A stretch of DNA of 64,000 nucleotides from Debaryomyces hansenii CBS767. Its lineage: Eukaryota > Ascomycota > Pichiomycetes > Serinales > Debaryomycetaceae. The stretch is taken from NCBI RefSeq assembly GCF_000006445.2, contig NC_006044.2, positions 434,001 through 498,000 on the forward strand, read 5' to 3'. The position numbers were made by a program, and so were the translations under genes. Positions 17,685 to 26,830 of the stretch are shown here, piece by piece; positions within the stretch are counted from its first letter, which is position 1; each line of letters begins with the position of its first letter. Under the pieces are notes generated by a model. It did no database searches, was not told the origin of the DNA, and saw only the letters and a program-made list of their open reading frames with translations.

Positions 17685-20441
17685 TCAAAGTAATTTATTC
17701 CTAAACTTGGACAATCCAGTCTGAGGTGGTGGACTAAAGGCCCCCGCTGATGAGTCACGGAGATGAGATCTTAATGACAAACTTTCTTCTGTTTTTAATA
17801 ACTGATCCTTTCTCTTAAACCCAGGCTTATTTGGTGGAGCTTTGAATACTGCAAAATTTTTTAACAATCTATTCGCATAGGTTCTTGGTGCATCTTCTAG
17901 TTCTGAATACTCAGGAACACCCGTAAACCTGACCTTTTTAATTTGTGAAGCTGTACTATTATCTTCCGAAGATGCTGACGATACAGACGATTCAGACGTA
18001 TTTTGAGCATTAATTGTTGTCACTGAAGAATTGTTTGGAGACGCTGGGTTGCCCAATTGCGGCGTAACACTGTTTCTCCTTGTATTTCTCCTTGTTACTT
18101 GATCACGAGTTTGGGGTTGGTTTGGAGCGGGGCCCTGTGATAATATCGGTGCTTGTTGCTGCGTAGGTAGATCTGAGGATTCCTTAGTTGTGGGAGACTC
18201 AACAGATCTGCGCAAATTAAACGTAGATGGTTCGCTTGGATCGAATACAACTGATGTTAAAGTTTCCTTTTGTTGCGTCATAAGTGTACCAGATTTTGTT
18301 GCTTGTCTCAAATGTAATTGTAACCTTTGGTTTGCAGTTAATGGTTTGGCAGACGTGGTACCGCTATTATCTTCTTCCTCAACCGCAATTAGTGGATTCT
18401 GTTTACTTTTAGGTGATGGAGACGAAATTTGCTGTTGTTGAGTTCCATTCCCCAGTCTCGTTTGGGATCCCAGTCTTTTTATTGCGCCTGATGGAGATCT
18501 CAAATTTGACGGCGAACTAATAGACCCAGACGGCGAACGTAAGGGAGAATTAGGTGATTTTAAGCTATTGCTTCTTGCCAATGCTGCAGCGGCACCTGAT
18601 GTAGCTTTATGTGTATTATCTTGCAAAATAGTCACTTTCGGACTAATTGGCAGAGACGTTGACCTCCGACGACCAGATGGAGTAGTTGTAGTAGCTGCAT
18701 TTATCTCCATTCGTGTAGAAGATGGAAAACTGGATAATGATGAATTTGAGTTCATGAATAGCATTGAACTTGGCCTTTGGTTAAGTGGATTTGACGCCTT
18801 GGACATTGGCAGAGGCAACATAGAATTTCTGGGATTTTGGGAAGACGATAACTTTCGCTTAGTTGGCTTGACTGAAAATTTGTTGGTGCTGCTATTACTG
18901 GATTGACTTGATATAGATGAAGAACGCGATCCCTTACTAGGCAGTGAATCATTTAGTTCTAATTTTTTCAAATCTTGTTCAATTGATTTTGGGGTGACTT
19001 CGTCTATATCAGGGAATTTCTCTAAATTATCTGTAGAATTTTTGTTTTCTGATTCTTTGTTATCTGATTCTTTGTTATCTGATTCTTTGTTATCTGATTC
19101 TTTGTTTTCTGATTCTTTCTTTTGGGGATTTCCAGTTCTACTATTGTTGACACTTCTTGTGGGTTTCGAATCAGCTGTTGTTGATTTCCTAGGTTCTGAA
19201 GCATCGGTTCCTTCCTGGAGCTTATTTTTTGATTCCTTTATTTTTTGGAAAACATCTATCAACGCCTTCTTTGGTAATCCATACACTTTCCTAAATCTTA
19301 GTTCCGACGAGATCCAGTTGAATCCAAATTCTTCGAATTTGAAAACCATATTCTCAATCATGATATAAGCCTGATTGACAAAATTAGAAAAATCTAATAA
19401 TGTCTTGTAACTTAATTCGTATCTTGAATTCTGCCTAACAAATCTCGTTAAGTTCGCAACTAATGTTCCATTTTTTTTAGTTGCATTGAACAACCCATCC
19501 ACTTCCTTCAACAAATTCAACTTGAAATAATTCGAATTACTAGACTGGAAAGCTAATTTATAGTCATAAAGGTGCTGATAGTTTGAAAAATAGATTTTAC
19601 GCCCAACCTTTCTTAAAATGGAATATATCTCATTTAATCTCAAAGTCAACATTAATACTTTATGTAATCCATATTTTCCATCCGACATCAACTTGACATA
19701 TTCCTCCTGTTGTGTCTTTGGGATCGTTTTCAACTTCTGGAAAGGAATGAGGTTCGGTTTCAAATGGTCTAGAGTGGAGCGCAATTGCCCTGTAACGGTG
19801 AAAATCATTTCGATGTCCATATCTGTTAAAGAAGCTTCCACGTAATTTTCATCATCCAACAACGATGTATTCTCTGACAATTTATGCAATAATCCATGTT
19901 CTAAAGTCAAATCGTTGTCGCCATTATCAAATATTTGGTCCTTCAACATCGATTCTAAGTCACCGAAATAATCAGGCGATAATAGCTTCAGTTTTTCCTT
20001 CGTGATCTTAGCCTGCTGCAATCTTTTCTGGTATCCTTGTAAGCAACTGTAGCACAATTCCTCCAATGACTTCAAACACTTTACCCCCGATTCTGGGCTG
20101 GGCAACTCAGATAACGGTTTGACAGTAATATCAGGATTATCATACGGTATATGTGTTACAACATTGGAAATACTAATAGGTACAGGTTTGAAAAGCTTGA
20201 ATTCCCCTATTATTTCCAACTTCGTGCTAAATACTCCCTCATTTATGGCAAATATGCTCCCACATAACAAAACCGCGTATTGTACCAATGGCAACTCCTT
20301 CGATTCCGATGCATTTGCTGCTAGTTTCTGTATTGCTGGAATCAAGTTCTGTATCTTAGTAATGTTGTATTGATACTGAATGATTTTGGCGTCGAGTGAA
20401 TCTATGTACCCTGGTTCACCTCCGTCTTCGGTTGTGGCCAT
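17685..20441 (-). CDS. large Ser-rich protein with helical N-terminus, Kar9-like (tentative)
   Basis: 918 residues from the ATG complementary to 20439-20441 (an upstream in-frame GTG is rejected). Residues 1-400 are predicted helical and hydrophobic-patterned, without a motif I know with certainty (for example FGFNWISSELRFRKVYGLP). About 410-480 is a KESDN tandem repeat. The remaining 440 residues are Ser/Pro/Thr/Asn-rich and basic, with SxLP-type motifs (TSLPISPK, SMLPLPMSK) of the kind EB1/Bim1 recognises, and a KVRF docking-type motif (about 836) before GVPEYSELEDAP. A helical N-terminal domain plus a basic Ser-rich tail fits Kar9, the Bim1-binding spindle-orientation factor, but residue-level similarity is weak. 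A cytoskeletal or PP1-binding scaffold is equally possible. Confidence 0.6.
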   Translation of the reverse strand: MATTEDGGEPGYIDSLDAKIIQYQYNITKIQNLIPAIQKLAANASESKELPLVQYAVLLCGSIFAINEGVFSTKLEIIGEFKLFKPVPISISNVVTHIPYDNPDITVKPLSELPSPESGVKCLKSLEELCYSCLQGYQKRLQQAKITKEKLKLLSPDYFGDLESMLKDQIFDNGDNDLTLEHGLLHKLSENTSLLDDENYVEASLTDMDIEMIFTVTGQLRSTLDHLKPNLIPFQKLKTIPKTQQEEYVKLMSDGKYGLHKVLMLTLRLNEIYSILRKVGRKIYFSNYQHLYDYKLAFQSSNSNYFKLNLLKEVDGLFNATKKNGTLVANLTRFVRQNSRYELSYKTLLDFSNFVNQAYIMIENMVFKFEEFGFNWISSELRFRKVYGLPKKALIDVFQKIKESKNKLQEGTDASEPRKSTTADSKPTRSVNNSRTGNPQKKESENKESDNKESDNKESDNKESENKNSTDNLEKFPDIDEVTPKSIEQDLKKLELNDSLPSKGSRSSSISSQSSNSSTNKFSVKPTKRKLSSSQNPRNSMLPLPMSKASNPLNQRPSSMLFMNSNSSLSSFPSSTRMEINAATTTTPSGRRRSTSLPISPKVTILQDNTHKATSGAAAALARSNSLKSPNSPLRSPSGSISSPSNLRSPSGAIKRLGSQTRLGNGTQQQQISSPSPKSKQNPLIAVEEEDNSGTTSAKPLTANQRLQLHLRQATKSGTLMTQQKETLTSVVFDPSEPSTFNLRRSVESPTTKESSDLPTQQQAPILSQGPAPNQPQTRDQVTRRNTRRNSVTPQLGNPASPNNSSVTTINAQNTSESSVSSASSEDNSTASQIKKVRFTGVPEYSELEDAPRTYANRLLKNFAVFKAPPNKPGFKRKDQLLKTEESLSLRSHLRDSSAGAFSPPPQTGLSKFRNKLL
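19041..19115 (-). repeat. 15-bp minisatellite inside the Kar9-like gene
   Basis: About five imperfect tandem 15-bp units (plus-strand core TTTGTTATCTGATTC) encode repeats of KESDN/KESEN on the minus strand. The unit length is a multiple of three, so copy-number change keeps the frame. It lies in the linker between the helical and Ser-rich parts. Confidence 0.85.
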
Positions 20442-21088
20442 CTTGTTATACTTTCTAAAATCCACTGATATAATCTAAGCAAATAAAAAAAACTCCTTCC
20501 CTTTTCTAATATACAGCCTCTTTATTGAAGAATTGAACTTCACCAATTGTTATATTATTTATTCAAATTGCTATTAGTTTTCTTCCTTACTATTTAAATT
20601 GTTCGAATTTAGAATACGCTCGCATTTCTCATGAAACTGATAATTCGTTTAAAATCCTTCCTAAACACAAGCTCTCAACACCTACAATTGTATGCTGATC
20701 AAGCCGATATACTATGTTCAACTATCATGCGTGTTTTCTTTCAAACTTGCCATACACTAACATACCAGTTTCCCGCCTACTGACTACATAAGCGCCCGCA
20801 GGTCACATCTCGGCGAAATTGGCGCAAAATGATCCAGGTCAAATTCAGAAACTTACATGTATTATCACCCACATCTTCAGAGCAAGCTGTGGCATACTAG
20901 ACCCTCCAATCCTCCATAAATTTGAAAGAACCGCCGTTGAATATCCCATTTTGACTGATCGATTCCAACGCGGTCACGTGTGATATTGTGGTAGACATAT
21001 CAGACGGGTAGAATAAAAACAAACAGTGGATCAAATACTAATAGCTAACAGCACCACCGGCGTACTCGTTTAGGTCTGAATTCTATAT
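20442..21088. other. divergent promoter region, Kar9-like gene / MTW1
   Basis: 650 bp between two divergently transcribed genes. The Kar9-like gene side is AT-rich. The MTW1 side is more GC-rich and carries a CACGTG E-box (listed) and a GGCGCAAAA sequence near 20820. No ORF of note. Confidence 0.6.
20975..20980. promoter_or_regulatory. CACGTG E-box (Cbf1-type) upstream of MTW1
   Basis: Palindromic CACGTG within TCACGTGTGA, the extended half-site preferred by Cbf1 (RTCACRTG, read on the minus strand as TCACACGTGA-like). It lies 109 bp before the MTW1 ATG. Confidence 0.45.
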
Positions 21089-22066
21089 ATGAGTGCCACA
21101 GATTATAGGGCTACGGCTTTATTGACCGAGCATTTTGGGTTCCCACCACTTGCACTTATCGACGATGTTATAAATGCGGTCAATGACATTATGTATAAGT
21201 GCACACAAGCGATGGAGACATATTTAAATGAGAGACAGCAAAAACGACTAGAAGAGACGATGAAGGAGAAGAATAGTGATGAGGACGTTGTGATGGAAGG
21301 TCCGGAGGATACGCCGTCTGCAATTCCGGATGACGAAATACAACTAGGCACGGCCAAGTTGGAGACGTTGTTGGAGAGTCAAGTTGACAAAAATTTCGAC
21401 AAGTTCGAATTGTACGCATTGAGAAACATTTTCACAGTCCCATCGGACTTGGTGAGGGATGGATGGGTGAGGTTGATGCACCACGAAGGTATAGAATACC
21501 AGAAAGATGAGGATTCGCTGAAACTAGACGAAGAAATTGAAAAGTTGATCAAGTTCATAAACATGGAATTAAGCCTCCGCAAGATTCTAAAGCTTCAAAT
21601 AACAAAGGCTAACAAGCTTGTGCGGATGCTCAGACTGTTTCGTCTGTGTTTGAGCTTCTTGGACCACGATAATAATGGTGAAAAATTGACGGCCGAGGCA
21701 CGTCTGGCGATAAAATCTCTTTCTCCTTTGGATGAAAACTTGTACTTCTTGCTATCACAAGTGGACGACTTAATAACCCAAGTCCTGAAGATGCATAACA
21801 AGTTTAAGAATGGCGTTTCGCAAGGTGGAATTAATGACATGGCCTTTACGCCTTCCGTGAGAGATAGATATATACAGGGCAAGTCTTTCAAGTTACTAGA
21901 GAGTATTGGAGTTTTGGAACCAGACCATCTCCAAAACTCCCAGAGTGATATTTTGCATATTACAGATTTCACTTCTGGTTCAGACATCGACAACGTGAAA
22001 CAAATTAATGAAACATTGCAGTCAGTAAGGCTGCCCGAACCCCAACCGCAACCTTCTTCTGGATAA
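21089..22066 (+). CDS. MTW1: kinetochore MIND complex subunit Mtw1/Mis12
   Basis: A 325-aa orthologue of Mis12, which with Nnf1, Nsl1 and Dsn1 links centromeric chromatin (Mif2/CENP-C) to the Ndc80 complex. The N-terminus is diagnostic: LTEHFGFPPLALIDDVINAVNDIMYKCTQAMETYL. KLETLLESQVDKNFDKFELYALRNIF follows after an acidic insert of about 40 residues that S. cerevisiae lacks. The remainder is coiled coil ending in a conserved FxxRYI segment (PSVRDRYIQGKSFKLLESIGVL). It starts at the ATG at 21089. Several CTG codons occur in the coiled coil. Confidence 0.95.
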   Translation: MSATDYRATALLTEHFGFPPLALIDDVINAVNDIMYKCTQAMETYLNERQQKRLEETMKEKNSDEDVVMEGPEDTPSAIPDDEIQLGTAKLETLLESQVDKNFDKFELYALRNIFTVPSDLVRDGWVRLMHHEGIEYQKDEDSLKLDEEIEKLIKFINMELSLRKILKLQITKANKLVRMLRLFRLCLSFLDHDNNGEKLTAEARLAIKSLSPLDENLYFLLSQVDDLITQVLKMHNKFKNGVSQGGINDMAFTPSVRDRYIQGKSFKLLESIGVLEPDHLQNSQSDILHITDFTSGSDIDNVKQINETLQSVRLPEPQPQPSSG

Positions 22067-22304
22067 TAGTACCACTACAGACTCTCTCTCTGGTCGTCGC
22101 GCTGGATTTCTAACCCAATTGTATACTAGCTTACATAGTAGAACTAATGTATGTACACTATAGTTATGTCGTGTAATAATCATTTTCGACTTGTGTAACG
22201 TTTACGACCAATGAAAAATCCTCGAAGTCAAATTATCACCTATCTATACAAAGGGTACGATTGTGAAAGAAAACACTACACAATAATCATATATATATAG
22301 CAAT

Positions 22305-22550
22305 ATGGCAGGCACATTGAAACCAGATCCAGCATTTCAAAGATTCAACGCTGCAAAAGAATCATTTGGAACTTATTTCCGTTTTACCCCAAAATCAATC
22401 GCATTCAACTTGTTAATGATGGGAGCTGTTCCAGCAGGTTTAGCATACTATGCTTATTCTAGTGATGGACAATCACCTTTGAGAAGATTATACAGAACTA
22501 GTCCAATTTTAGGTGGTGAGGAATACGTTCCAAGAGATAAAGACTTATAA
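22305..22550 (+). CDS. complex I accessory subunit, NDUFB4-like
   Basis: 81 residues with one transmembrane helix (about 31-52, FNLLMMGAVPAGLAYYAY). It is preceded by PDPAFQRFNAAKESFGTYFRFTPKS and followed by a short tail with LRRLYRTSPILGGEEYVPRDKDL. The PDPA.xRF start, the F-R-x-T-P before the helix and the single-span topology match fungal NDUFB4-type subunits of the membrane arm of NADH:ubiquinone oxidoreductase. S. cerevisiae has no complex I, so this points to a complex-I-containing yeast. Strong codon bias suggests good expression. The assignment is from family pattern; another small inner-membrane protein is possible. Confidence 0.65.
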   Translation: MAGTLKPDPAFQRFNAAKESFGTYFRFTPKSIAFNLLMMGAVPAGLAYYAYSSDGQSPLRRLYRTSPILGGEEYVPRDKDL

Positions 22551-22960
22551 AGAACGACATAACCCAAGATTCATCATTACCATGATTTATGGTAGCTCTT
22601 TTACCCAGGAAGTGTAACCAAATAAAGACTAAACATTGCATTATATTACTCACGAGACTTCGTCTTTTGTTTCGTCTTTTTGATTTACTTCGTTAGAAAT
22701 TACATTAATACACATTGAAGATTTGAAGACTTTTTACTTTGTAGAATAGCTCTGAACTGCATAACCCGAAAATATGAAAAGTAATATTAAATATATATGC
22801 TATTAGAAGAATAAAGTATGTGTACAATGGTATAGTGTATAGAATTCTTGTGCTTAAGAATACAAGAAAAGTGTGGAACCTTTAAATGATTAACCGAAAA
22901 TACTTGTAGGTTTGTTGAAGTGATAACTTAATTTAATGTCGAAAATCAATCTCAAGTGTT
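22551..22960. other. convergent intergenic region
   Basis: 410 bp between the convergent NDUFB4-like and Q/N-rich genes. It is AT-rich, with a small inverted/direct repetition of TTCGTCTTTTG-type sequence near 22658-22682. Nothing else seen. Confidence 0.5.
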
Positions 22961-24535
22961 TCATTTATTCCCATTATTATTCAAGTCGAGCTGAAACAGT
23001 AACATACCTGATTTCATGTTTCTCAAGACCTTGGGCGAAGTAACTAAAGAACTAGAAGAATTATGGTGAGCTAAAGGCGGATGGCTGTTAGGTTTAACTA
23101 TACTGGCATCAGTCACGCTGCTTGTTTTCTTCATGGTTGGTCTTTCGTTTACCTTCTGGTTAATTTTGGGTAATGATTTTCTTCTTAACTTGGAGTTTGA
23201 ATTGGATTGCACCGAAAACGATTCCCTTTCGATAACAAACGAGAAATTATTAGTGGTATGTGAGTTCACCGGGAACGTATTCGAACATTCGCTCAATGAA
23301 AAGCTAGGTTGGTTTTTGTTCGTAGGAGTTGTATTGATTGAAGAATTTGATGCTGATCGTGGCATGGCTCCGATAAATGTGTCTGGTTTCTGAAATAATT
23401 TATCCAGCGAGAGTTTAGTGGGTGAGTTGGAAGTTGTACTCGATGATTTTGGAGACGATGATGACTTCTTTTTAGGAGATACGAATAATTCGATCAGTTT
23501 ATCTTGTTCTGGAGTAGAAGGTCTCTTACATAATGATAGATTTGAATTGGATTTAGCAGTACTCTCGTTCGCTGAGGGATCATTCATGATTGCGCTCAAA
23601 CTAAAATCCAAATCTAACCCCAACCCAACAAAGTTCGGCTGCGGTTGAGATATATCTTCGTAATCAATAAAGCTCGAAAACAAGCTGTTGTCGTGGCTTC
23701 CGTCCTCGGGGACTACGGGACTTGTTAACTCAAGCAAAGGATCATCTTTCAATAAGTCATCGATCGTGATTTCCTTATCGTATTCGTACACCTCCGACGC
23801 TCTTAAATCCTCCAAGCTGGAAAATGAATCCTTTTTGGACTTTGAAGGTTTCTTTGGCTTTGCAGGCTTCGTGACACTAGATTTTCTGCTGCGTGTAACC
23901 TTTTTATCATTATCTACTTGTTTTGCTACTTTATGCTCAATATTCTGGTTCATAGGGTTTGCAGGAACAAATTGGTTGTTCTGAGACATCAACTGCTGCT
24001 GCTGCATCAAAAAATGTTGCTGAACCAAGTGTTGGTTCGCCAGTTGATTGTGCATGTGGGTATTTGTAGTAGGCGACATATTCATGTTAGGTTGTCCCAC
24101 CATTACGGGCGTCGTATGTGCATTCTGCGAAAACACATACTGATTCTGATAATTACTTCGTGGTATACTATTGATCGGGGTCACTGTCTGGTAGACAGGC
24201 GTGTTATTGGAGCCGTTTTTATTGTTGTTAGAAAATACTGGACTGCAGTCGGTGGTGGGGGTTTGCAAATGAAATCTATTCATCTGCGACGATAACTGAG
24301 TTGGGCTCTGAAACATTTCATGCGAGACAGATGTGGGCGAACTATCCACCATCTGCTGCCGAACTATCTGTTGGGGTGGCATGGGGTGAAATTGTTCATT
24401 AGTAGGAGAATATTGTAGCGATTGATTATTTATGGCTCCTCCATTTATATGATTAGCCTGAACATTGTACGGAATAGGCTCAGTCGATATCTGCGAAGCC
24501 GTTTCTTTGGTTGGAATATACTGATGAAAACTCAT
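22961..24535 (-). CDS. Q/N/Ser-rich protein, probable transcriptional or regulatory factor, unrecognised
   Basis: 524 residues, mostly low complexity. The N-terminal 200 are Gln/Asn/Pro-rich (LVQQHFLMQQQQLMSQNN), typical of yeast activator or prion-like regions. A basic cluster follows at about 210-240 (KKVTRSRKSSVTKPAKPKKPSKSKK), then acidic hydrophobic segments (EITIDDLLKDDPLLEL, VGLGLDLDFSLSAIMND) that look like transactivation motifs. A Ser-rich half ends in VLRNMKSGMLLFQLDLNNNGNK. No zinc cluster, bZIP, homeodomain or kinase domain is visible. The composition suggests a transcriptional regulator; the family is unknown. The ATG complementary to 24533-24535 is first in frame. It has a long AT-rich 5' flank. 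Confidence 0.85.
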   Translation of the reverse strand: MSFHQYIPTKETASQISTEPIPYNVQANHINGGAINNQSLQYSPTNEQFHPMPPQQIVRQQMVDSSPTSVSHEMFQSPTQLSSQMNRFHLQTPTTDCSPVFSNNNKNGSNNTPVYQTVTPINSIPRSNYQNQYVFSQNAHTTPVMVGQPNMNMSPTTNTHMHNQLANQHLVQQHFLMQQQQLMSQNNQFVPANPMNQNIEHKVAKQVDNDKKVTRSRKSSVTKPAKPKKPSKSKKDSFSSLEDLRASEVYEYDKEITIDDLLKDDPLLELTSPVVPEDGSHDNSLFSSFIDYEDISQPQPNFVGLGLDLDFSLSAIMNDPSANESTAKSNSNLSLCKRPSTPEQDKLIELFVSPKKKSSSSPKSSSTTSNSPTKLSLDKLFQKPDTFIGAMPRSASNSSINTTPTNKNQPSFSLSECSNTFPVNSHTTNNFSFVIERESFSVQSNSNSKLRRKSLPKINQKVNERPTMKKTSSVTDASIVKPNSHPPLAHHNSSSSLVTSPKVLRNMKSGMLLFQLDLNNNGNK

Positions 24536-25786
24536 AGTTCTAATTGAAAAGTTCTTTCTTTCGTCCTTCAGTTTCGTTCTTCGTTTCTTTCTTTATTTCC
24601 TTTTCTTTCTCTAATAGAGAGTCCTCGCGTATCACTCTGTAAAACTGTATATCTTGTTATCCGTTCAAGTAATTTGATATAGAAGATAGAAATTAAGGGT
24701 TTCCCAATTAGAATGTCTTCTTCAAGCGTTTAAAGCGAATGTGATAATAATATCGTTATGAATGAAGAAATAGTATCAATTAATCCAACTTATGATAGTA
24801 TATTTAATATAAGGAGACAAATATATGTGAAATTTCTTCATCAATTAAACGCCCATGTTGGATATATTAAGGGTATTAATTGCGATTACTGGTTGTGTGG
24901 CTTTTGTGTAAGTTCTATTATATAGAATTTCCTAGGTGGAGATAACCAGCATTGACTAAGGCGAATACGAAGAAACTTTTTCATAGGATTAATAAATAGC
25001 AGGTGTTCGGTTCCGACGGCATCATCTACTCTATATGTTAACAGAAATTTGCATTTTTATGTCCAACGGTGTATTAATCCGTGTAGTAGGTTCGTAGAAG
25101 TAGTTCGGAAGAAGGGTCCTATCTGCATAGTAATTTAATAATAAATTACATTAGGCTAGAGGAAAAGAACAAGAAAAGTACAAATAGTCATGCAAGTATG
25201 TCTAGTTGACGATGATACAGGCTATGATATTAGAAGTTAAGTTCATAGTCAAATTTAGATATGTAGATTGTCGCCTGAGGTGGAAAAGCCCATTTCGGAC
25301 CGTGCGATTTGGGCAGATGTTTTTAATACGGCATTACGATAACGGAATTTTTCTAGAGGTTTACGGAATTGGAAGTGGTTTTATGATTATACATCGGAAG
25401 AAGAGTAAAAAAGTGGTATTTTCCAAACATAACGTAGATAACAATGGATGCAGATTGTATTGCCGATTTTTGGATGATAGAGTAGTTGAAGGATTGTGAT
25501 AATCGATGTATCGGACACATACCATGAAAAACCCTGACTTCCGATCGGTATCGTATGTACAGCGATAATAAAGTATAGCTCTACAAGTTTTCATCAAATA
25601 TTACATTATATTCTAATAAATAACCAATTATCACACTTAAACATAATAAACCCTATATAAATAATTAAAACCCAAACCTGATATTTACAAAAATAATCTC
25701 ACTTATACCTATTATCCATACCCAATGCATTGTTTTTGTCTTTTTATCTTTTCTTGTATAAATAATTACTAGAAACATCATGTTTC
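24536..25786. other. 1.25-kb interval without a confident gene
   Basis: It lies between the Q/N-rich gene (transcribed leftwards) and the 3' end of the SWIRM gene, so it must hold the promoter of the former. Small plus-strand frames occur: 24758-24925 (55 aa from an ATG, MNEEIVSINPTYDSIF...), 24952-25138 (no ATG) and 25206-25499 (TTG start only). A GTAAGT donor-like site is at 24908. None has a recognised domain. See the findings for a possible spliced small gene. Confidence 0.4.
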
Positions 25787-26830
25787 TTACAAATATTTCG
25801 TGAAATGAACGTCGTTTAACCATCCAACCTTTTCGAAAGCTGCAAATAGTCTACTGGCCTTGTTGACATCGATCCTACAGGCCTTTTGCGCATCTGTACG
25901 CCTGAATTGCATGCCACTCTTCATACGATTGACCTTCTCGTAAAACAACCTTCTCTTCGAATCAAGATACACATTACATGGCAATCTCAATGTCGAAGCT
26001 AACAAGACCTCTGCCGGATGTATTTTGTCTGCATTTGGATCGTTCCTCAAGTCCATTGGCTGTCCTTTCCACTCGACCTTCAAGCTTCTGTTATTGCCCT
26101 TGGGTAACGTCGAAACATCCGGAGAGTAATCAGGGATGTTCTCGTCTATGAAAGATGCCTGCTGGATCGCCAATGGTGACCCGGTGTAAGAAGCCTCTTT
26201 TCTGGCCTTCTTCTTTCTTGGAGATGGTGACTGTGAACTGTTTCTCGACGATTCGATGTCCGACACACCGCTTCCAGCGACAGAACTCTCTTTCGCTATT
26301 CTCCTGGTCCGCACTCTCTCTGTGTTGGTAAATTCAGAATCGCTATCTGAATTGAATTCCCTTTTGCGGTTCGTTATTCTTCTATTTGGCTGTGGCTGCG
26401 ACTTCTCTTTCGCTGAAATGATCGAATACTGCTCGAGAAACTTGAATTGCTTGGCCTTGTAATTCGAATCAAGCCCGTTCCATGCATTCACCTTCAATTC
26501 GTATTTCTTGTAGTTCTCTATCTTGAACGGACTCGAACTCAAAACATAGTTCTTGGTCAATGCACCACCTTGTGCGGTATTATTCTCTTCAATACTGTCA
26601 TTAGTGGTGGTGCTATTTCTCTGATATGGTGACAATGGCGGACTCAAAATCGTGCTACCTCCACTGGCACTAGATGTAGTAGTATTGCTACTACTTGGCT
26701 TATAAAAGTTATCTTGCTTACTAATTGTGGGTGAGTTTGCTTCGGCCTCTATCTGATTATTTGGGGTCAAGCATCCGGAATTCCCTCTCTGATTGATAGT
26801 CCTAGCTAGTGGGTGATACATTACTGACAT
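25787..26830 (-). CDS. SWIRM-domain protein, Fun19/YOR338W-like
   Basis: 347 residues. The N-terminal 240 are low-complexity and Ser/Asn-rich with a nuclear-localisation-like basic run (SPSPRKKKARKEA). The C-terminal 85 residues form a SWIRM domain: HPAEVLLASTLRLPCNVYLDSKRRLFYEKVNRMKSG..FRRTDAQKACRIDVNKASRLFAAFEKVGWL. SWIRM is a small helical DNA- or nucleosome-binding fold found in Swi3, Rsc8 and LSD1. A SWIRM at the C-terminus of an otherwise disordered protein is the layout of S. cerevisiae Fun19/YOR338W and S. pombe Laf1/Laf2, the latter linked to Clr6 histone deacetylase. It starts at the ATG complementary to 26828-26830. Confidence 0.85.
   Translation of the reverse strand: MSVMYHPLARTINQRGNSGCLTPNNQIEAEANSPTISKQDNFYKPSSSNTTTSSASGGSTILSPPLSPYQRNSTTTNDSIEENNTAQGGALTKNYVLSSSPFKIENYKKYELKVNAWNGLDSNYKAKQFKFLEQYSIISAKEKSQPQPNRRITNRKREFNSDSDSEFTNTERVRTRRIAKESSVAGSGVSDIESSRNSSQSPSPRKKKARKEASYTGSPLAIQQASFIDENIPDYSPDVSTLPKGNNRSLKVEWKGQPMDLRNDPNADKIHPAEVLLASTLRLPCNVYLDSKRRLFYEKVNRMKSGMQFRRTDAQKACRIDVNKASRLFAAFEKVGWLNDVHFTKYL

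Noticed and set aside
17522..17758. N-terminal extension of the RPA43 frame
   Set aside because: The extension is Tyr/Ile/Lys-rich translation of AT-rich promoter DNA and overlaps the 3' end of the neighbouring gene; A43 homology starts after the ATG at 17521.
18994..19368. 124-codon plus-strand ORF with DSLLSDSLLSDSLL repeats
   Set aside because: Antisense shadow of the KESDN minisatellite in the real minus-strand gene.
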